A stretch of DNA of 64,000 bases from Dermatemys mawii (Eukaryota; Chordata; Testudines; Dermatemydidae). Positions 20,507 to 34,400 of this stretch are shown here, piece by piece; within the stretch, counting starts at the first letter, position 1; the number at the start of each line of letters is the position of its first letter. The stretch lies in assembly GCA_007922305.1 (NCBI GenBank), contig ML677343.1:32319017-32383016 (forward strand). The letters run 5' to 3'. Under the pieces are notes generated by a model. That model worked only from the letters and a program-made list of their open reading frames with translations. It made no database searches and was not told where the DNA came from. The translations under genes and the position numbers were made by a program.

Positions 20507-23500
20507 ACACGGATACAGAGTTAAGAACAGACATGACCTGAATCATGTTTACATCTTTCACAGGTCGAACATACAGTACATTTAGAGAAAGCAGGAAACC
20601 GCGAGGGAAGGGGTCAGCATGCCAAATAAACTCCTATCATGTCATCATTTCTCTGGAATGGCCACGGAAACCCACAAACAGCAGGGAACGGGGGGGGGGG
20701 GGTGATTTCTGTTTTCTCCCCTCTTTAAACTCTTTTTCCACGCACGCCCACAGGTCTACACAAGTGACGCCTCTCTCACCCCCCTTGAATTCAAGTATTG
20801 CACAGTTTGGCGAGTCAATCACCTCCCAGCCCCCTGGCACGGGCACTCACACGGGCCTGGCAGGAGCAGGGCTTGTCAGCGGCTTTCCAGACTTTCGGCA
20901 GAGTCGCTTCAGAGATGGGGGAGCTGAACTGAGGGTGGGTCACATCCATCCCTGGGGCTCAGCAAAGTTGCACCCAGGCTGAGTGAGCAGTTTGGGCCCT
21001 CAGCTGGCTGAGTCACCCCCGGGCTGGGGACAAGGAAATGGGAAATTCTGGGAGCACCTGGCAGATTTTTCTTTGTTTGTTTTTGGTAAGGAACCAGAGC
21101 AAATTCCCCTGGATTGCTGCTGCAGAGCTGCCAGATCTGGACGGGATCCCAGAATCTGCCGCTCTGAAGGGGCTTAGCAGAAAGTCTGAGAACCTGGGTC
21201 TGCTCTGTATTTATTTTCCCTGGGCTGTGTTTACGTCTGTTTTTTTGACACCCCAAGCAGGGGTGTCCTGCTGCTGCTGTTCTCCAAAGCAACTGACAAG
21301 CCAAGAGATGGGCTTGTTACAAGAAACGAAAAACACCCTCTGGCTCCCTCAGATCTGCCTTACAATAAAACCACCAGAGCACAGAGATGGGAAGAAGGGC
21401 AGGGATCACAGCCCAAGAAACTCCTTCTCCTCCCATTCATTGCCGGACCTAGTATACACACAAATTAAATTGAGCTCCTCCAAAATCCCCGCCCATCTCA
21501 GGCAACCACCCCCAGAACAAAGGCCACAAAAGCGGGTGGGGTTGTCAATAAAGAAAAAATAGGATCGTAAGAAAGAGGAAGAGAAGACCAGAGCACAATG
21601 CATGTGCACACACGTGTACAAGGAATGCACGGTGAGTTCACATGAGAGAACGGCCAGGAGCACGACAGCTGCACCAGCAGCACTGGTTCTGTTTTGCTCC
21701 TACAGAATAGGTCACGCCCAGGTCATTTCTGCCCATGTTTGCTGGTAAGCGTGTGACCAGAAGGATGTTTCTGGCTGGCTCAGGGAGACTGACTCCCCTG
21801 GGCTGTAACGGACTTGAAGTAGCCTAGGAGTGGACTGCGGGTATCTAAGCCATTAGACGCACCAACTGGCATTCAAGAACCACTGGTGCACATTGTACGT
21901 GAACCCCGAGAAGGGCTCCCAACACCTGCCTCCCCAGGGAGACACACACTTGGTGCTTTGCTGTTCACCCAGCCATGCCAGCCCCACGCTCTCTGTCCCG
22001 GAGAGGCGGGTGCTAGTGCAGACTGACTCCCTCTAGGAAGATTGTGCCTGGGTAGGACCTTGCTGGCAGGACTTCAAAGAAGAGCCAGCTAGATTGGTAG
22101 GGGGCTGGCAGGACGGATGGAAAAGGAGAGAGGAGAAGAGCTGAGCCATGAGGAAGGATGGAGGGATACGATTTGAGACCTGCTCCACATGAATTCGATA
22201 GGGGGTAAAGCACCAAGAGAGAGATCACGTTAACTGCAAGAAGAGAGTGTAACTAGCCGCAATGGGGTGCTCTTAAGAAAGGGAGAACATAGACTCTCAG
22301 GAAAACCCGGCAGTGAGACGTGGCAGACCAGGGAACAAAACCCTGTCCCGTGGTTTATTTAAAACAGGACTAAGCAAAGCCCTAGTAAATGTACAGTGTG
22401 GAACAGTCTTGCCCAGACCCCGTGTGATCTGAACAGATCCTAAGGGAATTCTTCCAACACTAACATCTAGAATCACCAACAAACCCTGGCCAGCCAATCC
22501 AATGGCTGCGCCCGCACTCGCTTGCTGGAGTGAGGTCCCTGGGGTGCGGCTCTCCTGGCTGGAGCAGGGCAGGCGGGAGTTGCTTTGGTTTCAGCTTGGA
22601 TTTCAATCTGGAAACTTGAGAGACGGGCCCAAGTGGAAGAGCCCCCTGTGGAAAGGGGTCCACCATGAGTCCCACTTAAAGCCCAACAAAATCCCTATCT
22701 CGCCATCCTGTGTCAATCAACTGCTCCGCCCCTTGGGCGCAGGCTCTAAAACTCTCTGCTCCTATGTGCAGGGCAGGGCAGGGCCGGGGATCCAGCACAT
22801 CTTCAGGGAGGACCCGCAAGCCACGCCCGCGTCCCTCCGCCCCAGGGAACAGGAAGGTCACCGGAGCAAACGCGGTGCCATGCCGGGCCGAGACAACAGT
22901 TATTGCAAATGACGAGCCAATCCCGCAGAGAACCACCTGCCCAGTGATGTCAATGGGATTGGAGGACACCAGGGCCCCCTCCGAGATGGGGCCCTTTGTG
23001 CCGAGCTACCTGGGGTTGTGCTGACCCCACCCTTCTTTAGCCACAAAACCATCCGCCACCCCTGCTTGGGGGTGGGCTCATCCCGTTTTTCTCCCCATGG
23101 CTCCATGGCCGCTGGAAGGAAAGCAGCAGACGCCCTGCCCCCCACGCACCGGCAGAGCTGCCACGTGGGGAGGGTCACCCAATTAAATAGCTCCTGGCCT
23201 GGGCTGCAGGAGGGGCGAAACTCTGGCCCTTCCTTTTCTGATCAGCTCCAGGGACTTCACAAAGAGATGTCCAAAGAGCCACCAGCCAGGCGAGAGAAAT
23301 ATCCCCACTGCCCCCTATACCCGTTCCTCCCAGTTATATGCATGGGGACAGCTCTCGGGCCCGGGAGCGTCAGTATTCCCTGGATTTTCAGCCTAGGTTA
23401 AGTTCCTTTTCCTACACAATCTGGGCCGCACCGTAACACTAGGATCCCTGCCACGAGGCCGGTGAATACGCCGCAGAGCCAACTTCTGCTCTTAGTGACA

Positions 23501-25480
23501 TCCCTGCAAACCCCATGGAGACAAAGCAGGTAAATCATGGAGAGCAGGATCTGGCCCACTGCAAGGTGTGCACACAGACACACACTACACAATCTAACCC
23601 TGCTGCTTTGCCCCCGTGATTTCAGACCTGCTGACATGGCAGTGGCTGAGGTGGCTGTTAACGCTCCCAGTTGTTGTATGTTCCACGGGGAATAACATTC
23701 CCAGGCAATGGGGGGCAGAGGAGAGAATCAGAAATTAGCAGGTGACCCTGCAAAGCCCCCACATAAGAAAGCTCTGACTGAGGAGGTTCAGCAAGAGCAT
23801 CTCACAGCGAAAGAGCGTGGAACGCCACGCGTCCTCTAGCCCTACCCACTGGAGCCAGCAAGTGGTTTTCTCTATTGCTGCTGCCTGGTTTTCTTGGTTT
23901 GCCTCTTGCTTGGTTTGCCTCTTGCCCACGGGCGTTACCGTCTGGGAAGCTGCATGCTCCCGGTGGGGTTTTTTGGCCACTGAAATACTCTGTTTGAAAG
24001 CTTTCCGGTTTGGCCTTCTGCAAGAGGCTCCCTTCATGCTGACTTCTCCCCTCCCAGGGCTTTCGGGTGGCAGGCCAAGCTCGCTGAGTTCTTTTCAGAT
24101 GGGTTATTTCCTTTCTCTACAATTGTCGTCTATGGTTTTTAAGCAAGTTGGAGGTAGAGCGAGAGGGTCCAGATGTGAGACACACGGGACAGAGCGGCGG
24201 CCGAAATTCAAGCACAAGAGGAGGTTTAGAAAAATAACAAACACTAAGAATGGCAGGACCAACCCTGCGGTTAATTACATCTGAAAACTCTTATATATTA
24301 CCTCTTTTCATGGAATATAAGAAAAATAGATAATATTCATATATCACTTGATAAATAAACGCAACCGTTGTTCTTAGAATGAGCGATGCAGGGCAGAAAA
24401 CCAGGGTCCGAACCTAATGCTGGATGAATGAGGCGGCGGAAGGAAACAGAATCTCCGAATTCTCAGGTTTGGCCCATTAAAAGGACTTTGGCTGGATTCA
24501 CTGCAAGCTACCGTCAAATGGTTGGTAAACAAAGCCCAGCAATAGCTTCAGCTCAGCAGGGTAGAGCAGCCCCAGCTGCTTTGCAGCACATGGCTCCTGC
24601 AGAGGGACCAGTCTCTGCACAGCTTCATCTTGGGCTCCAAGACTCAGTGCAGGTCCTAGGGAGACCCTCTGTAATGCAGAGAGGTCGGTTCACTGGCACT
24701 GCTTCTGGGACCGGCCTGCGTCAAACAACAAATCAGTCCGAGGGGAGGAAGTCCTACGCTCACAGATAGTTACAGGCCGCTCTGTCTCTTCCTGTGTCTC
24801 TCCTCCCATCCCTCACCGAGGATGTGACCTTCCTCTGGAGAGCAGCAGCTGGGACTCTAGAGGGTGGGGGGGTATTTTCCGGGAGAAGCCAGGAATCTAG
24901 GCCTGCTTTAGAAAGACCAGGCTGCCCTGCTGCGTCACCCAGCCACTGGCCTGGAGTTGGGGGAAGGTAAGGAAAGTCTCCCACCCTTCCCCAGGGATGT
25001 AAGCGCTGCATTGCAGACCAGGGCAGAGAGCTAAAGCAAAAAGTCGAGCGCATTTTTAACTGCCCTTCCATCCCAGTCACTGCTTCCGACAGCATCACGT
25101 GTCCAGATTGTCACGTGAGGACATTACTGTGTAGGCAGGGTGGGGGAGAGGAGGGCTACAGAATGGGGGTGCTTCTGGCACTTGTTGGCTACTGGCCGGG
25201 TTGAAATGCTGCCGGGTTCGCTGAGTTCAGAACTGGCAGGCGTTCAAAGCCTGCAAACTTTGGATGTAAGAACTGTGACTTCTTCCTGCTCGAAGCCAAC
25301 AGCAAAACGCTGGCTGGCTCCAATAGGATGGGATCTGTGCCTGGTTCTTAAGAGTTGATACCCGCATTGGGGCAGAGCTGAGACAGGGCAGAGGACAGCA
25401 GGGCACAAGGACTACAGCATCGCACGAACAACTTCCCTCGATCCCCACTTCCTGCCTGGGTCTGTCTTGCTTTGAAATCA

Positions 25481-25497
25481 TAGAATCATAGGACACG
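25481..25497 (-). mobile_element. CR1 tail remnant
   Basis: AAATCATAGAATCATAGGA is the reverse-complement CR1 3' tail microrepeat. Only the tail is recognisable. Confidence 0.4.
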
Positions 25498-26284
25498 CCG
25501 CACCAGCTGCGGAAAACCCCGCGGCACCATCTACAGCCATCCCACAGAGGCAGTGAAAGTACACGTCCAACACAGCCCTCCGCACTCTTCTCCAGGACAA
25601 CCTGTCGCAGAGCCAAGACGACACAACCGAACGGCGTCACAGCCACATCAATCGAGAGAAACAGCCACGACCCCAAACCTGCTCCATGGGAACACGCCGC
25701 ACATCTGAGGAGAGACACAACATGGTCTTTACATCTTCACAGCGACCAGGAGGGAGCTTGAGTGGGGTGCTAAATGAAGGGGGAGGCCTCGCATTGGAAG
25801 CGATGCAGCTAACAGATCCAGGGCTCACAACTAGAAAAGAAAGGGCAAAGCAGATCGAACCACAGTGGGACCGAACAATGCTGCCCAGCCCTGGATGGGT
25901 CCATTGTGTTAAACAAAGGACTCCTTGTTGTTCCAAAACCTGAATCGATGTTCTAAATAATCACACAGTGCTTCTGAAAATGGGAGAAACCTGGGAGAGG
26001 TTCGGGGGCGGGTTGCGGGAGAGATGAAAAAATCCAAACACAGCCACCTTAGGGTTCTGTATCAATCGTCCTCAGCCAAACCTCCCTTTGCAATGACTAG
26101 TGACTGGGAACTTTTATCTGAAATCCCTACTTTTTGCAAAACACATGGGATGGATTTTGCAACTCGAGAAAACTAATGCTCCTAATGAGCATGTGGATTT
26201 TGCTTTTTTAAAAAACCTATTTCCTAAACTTTACATACTTCAGTGGTTTATCTTAATTTTGTTTTATTTGGCAAATGTCTCTTC

Positions 26285-26322
26285 TTTATTATTATTATCA
26301 TTATTATTATTATTATTTTGGA
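26285..26322. repeat. (ATT)n microsatellite overlapping AATAAA
   Basis: Run of TTA/ATT units interrupted once by ATC, inside the probable CBFA2T3 3' UTR. Its right-to-left reading contains the AATAAA at 26290-26285. Confidence 0.85.
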
Positions 26323-28086
26323 CCTCTTCAGATACTATATACATTCACATTAACATACAATATTTGCCCTGACCATGGCTAGGCAGTCTCTAGCTTTCTG
26401 CAGTCGAGTCACTTTCCATATTGCACTCCCGTCCTCTGTGCGTTATACACGATGCAAGAAATGCAAAATAATCTACATTGTCTTTTTTTTTTCCTTCTCT
26501 AAGAACAAGTGTTTGTTTGTTTCCTTTCTTTCCTCCTAGAAACTGTTGCAAAATCATATGAGGGGACGCGGGTTGGGAAAAGAAAAAGAGGAAACGAAAT
26601 GAAATAACCCAATGACAGTGTTCATCACAGGACTGGAGAAAACATCTGGAGAACAAGTAGACACAAAAGCAACGGGGTCTATCTACAGGGAATCGAAAGA
26701 GTCTTCAGAAGGGGAAAAACAAAAGGTGTCTTTTTTTTTCCTGTGAAAGGTTGAAGGAGTAAGGACGGCAGTCACAAGATACTGGAGCTAGAGAGGTGGG
26801 TTATGGAGAGCAGAGAGAGGTAGTGGAGGAGTACAAGAAGCAGAAGTTACTGGTGCAATTGCCTTCTGCTCACACTCTGACAAGCAGCGGAGAATCAAGG
26901 ACAGATTGTCACAGTTCTGTTTGAAAGGATGCTCTCTCTGGAACAGGCCTGGGATTGGAAGGTTCTTGTCCGTTAGCACGCTCTCCTAGGCAAACAAAAC
27001 ACGTTTATAATCCACAGAGGGAGGGAGCACGCAACGTTGGCTCCCCATCACACACACACACACACACGCACAAAAGTTGTGTATCTTTTTTTTGTTTGTT
27101 TGTTTTTGCTTTATTTTAATAAAAAATTCTTTAAATCCACAGATGCGCGTCCTTCCTCCTTCCAGGGCCGTGTGGATGCTGAGAGAGTCCAGCAGAAGAA
27201 CCCACCTCGCCCCACCCAAGAACGCATGCGGTCCCAGAGCGCCGGCTCGGCTTTGGCCAGTCGTCGTGGTTTGGTTGAAAGGGATAAGTGCTGCTCCTCG
27301 TTTCACAAAAAACAAACCAAAACCATCAACCGAAAACATCAAAATAACCAACAACAGAACCAAAAAAACTTTGGCAGTGGAAAAAAAGTTTGGATTTTTT
27401 TTTGTTTGTTTTTGGATTTCCTTTGGAGCAGAGGTGAGTCTGGTATGTTCTTGGCTAGCTAGCAAGGTAGTTTACAGGTAAGCTTCCTTTACTTGGTTTT
27501 ACTTTGTTTTGTTTGTTTTTTGGATTTTTTTTTTTTACTTAAAGCCAAAGAGTTTGACGTTTTTATTTTTTATTTTATTTTATTTTTTTTACAAAAAAAA
27601 AGAAAAACAAAAAAGAAGAGAAGAAGTTTCTTGCCTTCTACAATTGAAATCTTTCATCAGACCGTTCCCCCCAGCTGCACTGGGAGGGATATTTCCCACA
27701 AACATGCACATCTCCAGTGGGATAGAGACTGGTGGGTTTTCTTTCCCGAGTCAAGGTGCGTAGAGTTTGCGGACAAATTCTTCTTCCGAAAAGAAGAAGA
27801 AAAACAAACCAACGACAATGAGAATAACTCCCCAAATCATAGAAAACCAAAGCGAGAACAGAGAAAATTGGTATTTTTCTTAACTCCACTTAAAGCCCAG
27901 TTTGAGGATCCATGAGGATTACATGTGAGAGATCGAGAGGTCGTTTGGAGGTCACAGAAGAGTCAGGTAGCTGAGGAAGTTGCATTGAATGCAGTTCGTT
28001 TTTCTTTTGGAGAGAAGCAGTAGCAGCAGCGACGTTCTGTAGGTTTCTCTGTTTCTTTCCCCTGTGTTGGCTGGCCGGCGGGTTGG

Positions 28087-28419
28087 TTAGCGTGATGCCA
28101 TTTCCAGAGGAGCTGGGGTGGCCGGCGTGCCAGAGCGCGACGCAGCCGCAGAGCCAGTTTCGCTGGGGCTGGCGGCTATGGTGGCCACGCTGGTGATGGA
28201 GGCGCTGACGGCCACCACGTCCGGCTGAGCTGAGCTCACCCCTAAGCCCACCCCGGAGGAAGGAGCTGTGCCGGCGGAGGCCTGGAGGCCCTGCAGAGTC
28301 TGCCCACACACGTGGTGGTGCTTCTCCCAATCCTTGTGCTGGCAGAAGGAGCCGCAGTAGCGGGCCGTATTGCACCCGCTGCAGGTCTCGCTGGCCTTGC
28401 GCCCGCAGTTCCAGCAGCT
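28087..28419 (-). CDS. CBFA2T3: CBFA2T3 last coding exon, MYND zinc finger (NHR4)
   Basis: Acceptor TCGTACAG above 28419; 110 codons then TAA (28089-28087). Starts [16 protein letters not shown], with the full C-x2-C-x7-C-x2-C-x5-C-x3-C-x7-H-x3-C zinc ligand set of the MYND finger that binds NCoR/SMRT. The remaining ~70 residues are low-complexity Ala/Ser/Thr/Pro and poorly conserved against human, ending [11 protein letters not shown]. Confidence 0.97.
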   Translation of the reverse strand, partial: SCWNCGRKASETCSGCNTARYCGSFCQHKDWEKHHHVCGQTLQGLQASAGTAPSSGVGLGVSSAQPDVVAVSASITSVATIAASPSETGSAAASRSGTPATPAPLEMASR

Positions 28420-31400
28420 CTGTACGAGAGGGCGAAAGCAGAGACATCAGCGTCGGCGTGGTGCAGCCTGGAAGAGAGACCCAGCCCCGCTAGACACCCC
28501 CTGTGGGATGGAACCATCCAAAGGGTCCCGAGCACCCACTGAACACAAGAGACCTCGGTCTTAGGTCTTAGGTTCAACGAGGACTATTTCCCCTGGTCAC
28601 GTTCAGGGAGTCCCCAGGGCTGGTCGCGCTAGTTAGATTTCACTCCATTGGATCTTTCTAAACCCTCAGGACCTGGGGGAAGGATGGGCCGAGCAGGGCA
28701 TGGGAGCTGGGATGCCCCCACGGTGCAGGGTGAATTGCCTGCTCCTCTGGTTTAAAACTGCTTGAACTCAGGGTTGTAACAGGGCAGCCCCGGCTTGCAT
28801 GCTGGGGGCGCCCGTGGTGTCAGCACCCAAAGCGTTAAACTCGACTACCCTAGCGAGCCCGGCGCAGTGGGCGAGCTCGCCTCTACCTCACTCGAGTCCT
28901 CCTGCTGATTGATCACCGTCAGTGCGTCCTCAGAAGCCTGGCGCTTGGCCTCCGCCAGGGCCCTCTCCATCTTGGCTCGCTCGGTAGTGATCAGCTCGTG
29001 GGCTTTGCGCTCCGCGTCCGACACCGCCTTCTGGAGCTCGGACATGGCCTGGCGCTTCACCTCATTCACAGCTTCTTCTGGAAGGAAGAGCACAGAGCAT
29101 GGAGCGCAGCCAACGAGCCCACGGCCCGCAGGGGCAAGCCACGCAGCCAGAGCCCGATTGGCAAGGCAAGGCAGCTGCTGCTAGGGTTTTGCTGTCAGAT
29201 TTGGGCAACCTGACTTTCCGTAACACGCCCGTGCTCACCCTGCACAGACCAGCCCTTTGCACACGGGCATACACACGGGAACACGCACACATATGCACAA
29301 GCATGTGCACACACGTGCACAAATGAACACTCCCGTGCACACACGCTGTTGGAATACATTGATGCTCATGCAAACGTGTGCCTAGCTCTCAGGTTGAAGA
29401 ACTGGGGAACGGCCGGACTGGCTCAGACCTACGGCCCAGCAGCCCAGTATCCTGTCTTTAGTGGTGGGTAGCACCAGATGCTTCAGAGGAAGTTTCAAGA
29501 ACCTTCTCCTCCCCCAGATGGGGGTCAGCTGTGGCAGAAGCAGCCCATAGGGGGACGTTTCCTCTGACCCCTGGCATCTAGAGGTTGGTTTCTACCCTGA
29601 TGCAGCCCTTCTAAGTGCAGAGGGTCTAGTTCTGCACATAACCATCTGTCAACCATAGCGCACGCCATGGAGAAAAAGCACGCGCCGTGACGGCAGAGGC
29701 GTCCTAAAACACGGAGAGAACAAGGGGAGAACACCTTGACCGTGTTCTTTACTGCCTGGCTTTTACAGACTCTCCCAGCGCTGGCGCCAGGCTGAGTCTA
29801 CAGGGGGATGGAACTGACGGCCCCCTGAGCCACGTCCCATCACGCCTAACAACCAAGCAGGAACTTTTCGGAGAGCCAGGGCTGCCCACGGAGAGCAGCG
29901 TGGTTTCCTGAGCCGTGTGTGGATGCCACGGCAGGAAATCCCAAGCGTCTAGGTTAGGTTTGGGCAGAGAATCCCTCCATGGCGTTCAGATCCCCCCTGC
30001 TCTCCCAGAGAGGGGCGAGCCAAAGGGACAAACTAAACGGCAGAGAACGAGGGGAAGGAGCAGCCTCTGGGGTCCGGCACCAACAGAAACTATGGGAGCT
30101 TGTTACTCCTCGGCCCTGCCCTCCAGCCCCGTGGAGCGCTCTACACCAAGGTGCCCCAAAGAGACAGGGCTCGGAAACTGGCCCACAGTGGGCGTGATCC
30201 CGTCTGTAAGCTCCCGAGGAGTTCGGTCTGGGGGTGAAAGTCCCCACGGACTCGTCCAAGGCCTGTGGGAGCCAGTGGAAAGACTCCCATTGACTCCAAT
30301 GGGCTTTGGATCAGGCCCCAGGATCACTTAGCACCCCAGCCACTGGTTCCGGGAACAAAGAAGACAGTGTAGGGCTGACGTTTCCTTGTAATTCTTGCCA
30401 GTCCCCAGGGCCTGCTAATGAGCAGGGCTCCTTCCCCCGATCTCACCCCCCAAAACACAGCAGGGGAACTCCCCCGAGGTCCAGGCAATAGACCCAGGGG
30501 TGCATTTGGAGTCTCCTCAGGCTTGGCCAGGCCCGGCTTGGGCCCCCCCGGACTCACACACTGCTTCACGCCGGCCAGCGCCTCACAGGGCTGCGGCCAG
30601 GGGATCCCGCGGTGGCCCACTCACCAGCTTTCCTCCAGATTTCCTCGGGCATGTAACCAGAGAGGGGCCTGGGCACAAACTCCCGGTGAGCGTCTGAAAG
30701 CAGAGGGGAGAGCAGCAGGTTGGAAGAAATGAAGCGTGTCTAACCTAACCAACCCAACAAAGCAGCAAAGCCCAGGAGAGCTGCGCTGCGGTGAGATCTG
30801 ACAACACCTAGCCAGCAACCCAGTGGAAACCATCTCTGCCCGCTCTCACCTCTAAGATACACGCAGAGCTGCTGGAGGAGCCGCTAACGCCCTGGGCCAG
30901 GTTCTCCTCTGCCTTGCACCTGGCACCTGGATACCCAGGCCAACGGCATGTCAAGTGCAACCCCCTCAAAACGGTGCCTGAGTTGGCCTCGGTGTAAGTG
31001 ACGACCCCAGGGGAGAATCAGGCCCAGGGGCCATTGGCTCCATTTCAAAGACTGGAGTGCTCGGTTTTGCTCCGTATTTGGTTTGGCTGGGAGGAGCAGA
31101 GGTGAACTTCGGTGCCCTCGAACATCCCAGCCAGACCCCGCCGTAGTGCAGGTAGAGGCTGTGAGGGCTTTGCCCACCCCTCGTCCCAGCGAGAAACACC
31201 CAGGACAGCCCCACCGTGGCTCAGTGAATACACCTGTCTCGAGTGGACACTGATCTTTGCCGGGGATCTACCTGAGCACCTGGGCTCTCCCTCCAGTGCT
31301 CTCAAGGCCAGGCCATCCCCTGCCAGGGGCCTCCTTTCAGTTTCTATTTGCAATCCAATGCACCTGGCAGGCCAGTGACTGCGGGGAGCCATGGGAGGGC

Positions 31401-34400
31401 ATCCCGCCTCCTGCCCAGCACCACGTAGCCCTAGCCAGCGTGACTCTAGCCTCCTGCGGCAGTGCTGTGCAGGGGGAACGGGAACGGGGCGTCTCGGGGG
31501 AAGTGAAACACCAAGAGCTAGAGTGAAGCTCTCTGCCCTCAGCACCTGCTGGTGATGGGGCACAGCTCCAGGGCCACAAGACCAGCAGGCCCCACTGCGG
31601 GGATGGCTTGGGTGGGGGCGGGGAATCCTCTCCCCTCAGTTGCTAGGGGCTGGCAGGGAACGAGGCCCGGCGGCACGGCTGAGGTCTCAGAGATCTCCAC
31701 ATCACCGTGTGACCTTCCGTTCCCTTCTGTCGCCTCGGCTGAGGGGTTCATGAGTCCATCTCGGTCACTGGCCCCTCAAGAACACAGAGCCGCTCAGCCC
31801 GTCCGACAGAGCGGGCTGGCGGTGCCCGGGGACTGTTCTCTGTCTCGGGCTCTGGGGGCTGTCAGGACACTGTCCACGTGCTCCGGGCATCGAAGTGCCC
31901 CCCTGGGGTGGGTGCTGATGGTACGTGAGTGCCAGGGCTGTGGCCGGATTCTCATAGACTCACCAGGGAGCTCAGACAGGAGAGGGGGTCAGCTCGCGAG
32001 GAGGAGAGAGCAAAGGGCAGAGGGATGGGATGGGATGGGAGCAGCGCGGGCGCAGGGCAATGCGGGGAGGGAGTCTTGCACCCAGGAGAGGAAAGAGAGA
32101 GGCCAGCGACGGAACGGGGGATGGTACCCAGCAGCCGCGCCACAGGCACTTGACACTGAGGTCACTTCGCCCCTCAGCGCTGTTCGGCCCACGCGCCCGA
32201 GCCCTCCAGCTGCAGAGGGGAGGCTCTGCAGGGGTGCCGGGGGGTGTTTGTGGGGGTGGGAGGTGCAGTCAGCTCTTGGCAAGCTCTCCAACCAGACCGG
32301 GGCCAGGCACCCGGGAGGCAGCCTGGGAAGGCGCCGCCCCAGCCCTGCGCTACGTCCGCGCTGGGCCGGGAAAGCCGCTCCGCTGGACTCGTCAGTACCT
32401 AGCGGGGGGGCCTCGGCGTTGGAGGAGCTGTTGTGGGGGCGGAGTGGGGGGTTGGGGCCTTTCTTCATGTCTTCGGAATCGCTGTAGCGGCGGATCCAGT
32501 GGTTGAGCTCCTCGCGGTCGGCCTCCTGGCAGCGGCGCAGCACGGTGAGGGAGCGCCGCGTCTTCTCCACCATGTCCATGATGCAGTTCAGCAGCTGCCA
32601 GAGAGCAGGAGGGAGAGCACAGATAAGGCCTGGGCGCGGGTACGTGCGGGGGGGGTAGCTGCACCAGTGCAAACCCCCAGGATGCATGGGCTGTCTCAAG
32701 GAAAGCTGGGCTTGCACTGGTCGCACCAGGGAAGCATGTCTACAGCAGTTTGTACCCGTCCCGGTTTGCACCGGGGGAGCGTGTCTACAGCGGGTTTGTG
32801 TCCGTCCCGGTTTGCACCGGGGGAGCGTGTCTACAGCGGGTTTGTGTCCGTCCCAATTTGCACCGAGGGAGTGTGGAGGGGCTAGAGCGCATATTCTCTA
32901 GAGCAATTAATCCATGTCCTCCCCACCCTGCCCCACAGTCAGCACAAATGCCAGAGAACAGACAGCAGCAACAGGGCTTGGTACGTACGTTGTTGAGGTG
33001 TTTCCACTCCTCAGCCCACTCCCTGTCTGTTAGTCTGTGGTCGATCACTTCCTCCTGACGGGAGCCGTGCACGGCTGGAAGAGAACAGGCGGGTCAGTGA
33101 GCTCTGGGCGCCTCGGGGGCTCCAGTTACGGCTGTTTTTCAGTATCTGTATTAGGATAGCACCTCAGTGCTGTGTTCTGGGATTAGGGCCCCTTGGGCTG
33201 GGCACTGTACAGAGCAAAGAGATGGTCCCTGGCCCACTGAGCTTCCTTCCCAGGGCCTGAGAGCAGTCCTGGCGGGCGGGGGCGTTGGCCCGGGCACTGG
33301 AGTGTGCTCGAGCGGTGCCACGCTGCTCTGCCTTGGGTTGCGCCCGCTCAGAGACGGGGCTTGGGGAGCTCGACATGGGACGGCCGGGGAGTCACGCCCC
33401 ATGTCAGGAGAGGCCGTCAAGGAGAGAGAGACACGTTGGAAAATCAGTGCAGTCTCTATACCCTCCATACAGCCCCCCTTGGGTCAGCTCTGTACAAGGA
33501 AAGGGAGAACAGTCCTGGGGGCTTCGCCTGCCCTTCGCTAACAGGGGAATTGGGCTTTGGGCTGCCGCCAGAGCTTCCCGTGTGCCAGGAACGGGGTTGC
33601 CCTCCTAGCAGCCATGGGTTAGCACCTACACAGCTGCACTACTGCTGACGGGGCAGCGCTCACTTGCCAACCCTCTTTACCGGGCCCTTCCCCACAGGAG
33701 ACCCGGCAACAACAGGGGCTCCCCATGCTCCCTCAGTCACCTCGGGATGGGAGAGCTCAGCCTACTGGGCATCACTGCAGCGTGCCTAGGCCCTCCGACA
33801 GCCCCCGCATGGCAGGTGGGTTTTCCCAGGGACTCGGAAGTTGCTGAGTGATTTGTGTCTACACTGCACATTAACCCAGACTCTGCCCAAGCTCCGTCCA
33901 CACACCAATCAGTCTGACTCGGGTCACCGGCACTCAGGACCTGGGTTTGGGGCTGGAGCACCCATGGGGAAAACTTGGTGGGTGTAGAGCACCCACCGGC
34001 AGCTCCCCACCCCGCCTCCCCGCTCCCCGATCCCAGCTCACCTCCGCTCTGCCTCTGCCTCCTCCTGAGCGCGCTGCCACCTCCTGCTTCTCTCCCCTCC
34101 CAGTGCTTGTGCCGCGAAACAGCTGTTCGCGGGGAAGCCTGGGAAGGAGGGTGAAGGAGGGGAGAAGTGGCACGCAGGGGGAAGAGGCGGAGCCAGGCTG
34201 GGGATTTGGGGAGGGGTCCAATAGGGGCAGGGAGGGGCGGAGTTTGGGCGGGGACTTTGGGGCAGGGGTGGAGTCGGGACGGGGTGGGGCCGGGGACTGG
34301 GAGGTGCGAGCACCCACCGGCGCCGGCAAAACTTGGTGCCTGTGACCGGGGTCGAAGCCTGGGCACCGTGCAGTGTGGACGCAGGGCGAGCCAGAGACCC

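Larger units (their letters stand above)
20484..28086 (-). other. CBFA2T3: Probable long 3' UTR of CBFA2T3
   Basis: Follows the CBFA2T3 stop. No coding sequence on either strand. From about 28.0 down to 24.2 kb it is AT-rich with long A and T runs, unlike the GC-rich flanks. Candidate minus-strand poly(A) hexamers (AATAAA) occur at 26290-26285, 26268-26263 and 20506-20501. Whether one transcript runs the full 7.6 kb or ends at the signals near 26.3 kb cannot be told from sequence. A 12-G run lies near 20690-20702. Confidence 0.45.

Noticed and set aside
26285..27620. Retroposed poly(A)/poly(T) sequence as a processed pseudogene
   Set aside because: The T- and A-rich runs are scattered, with no coding similarity upstream of any run and no target duplication; better read as 3' UTR composition.
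31552..32487. 311-codon open frame on the + strand
   Set aside because: It runs antisense over the CBFA2T3 NHR2 exon and GC-rich intron, has no recognisable domain, and is explained by GC-rich DNA lacking stops.
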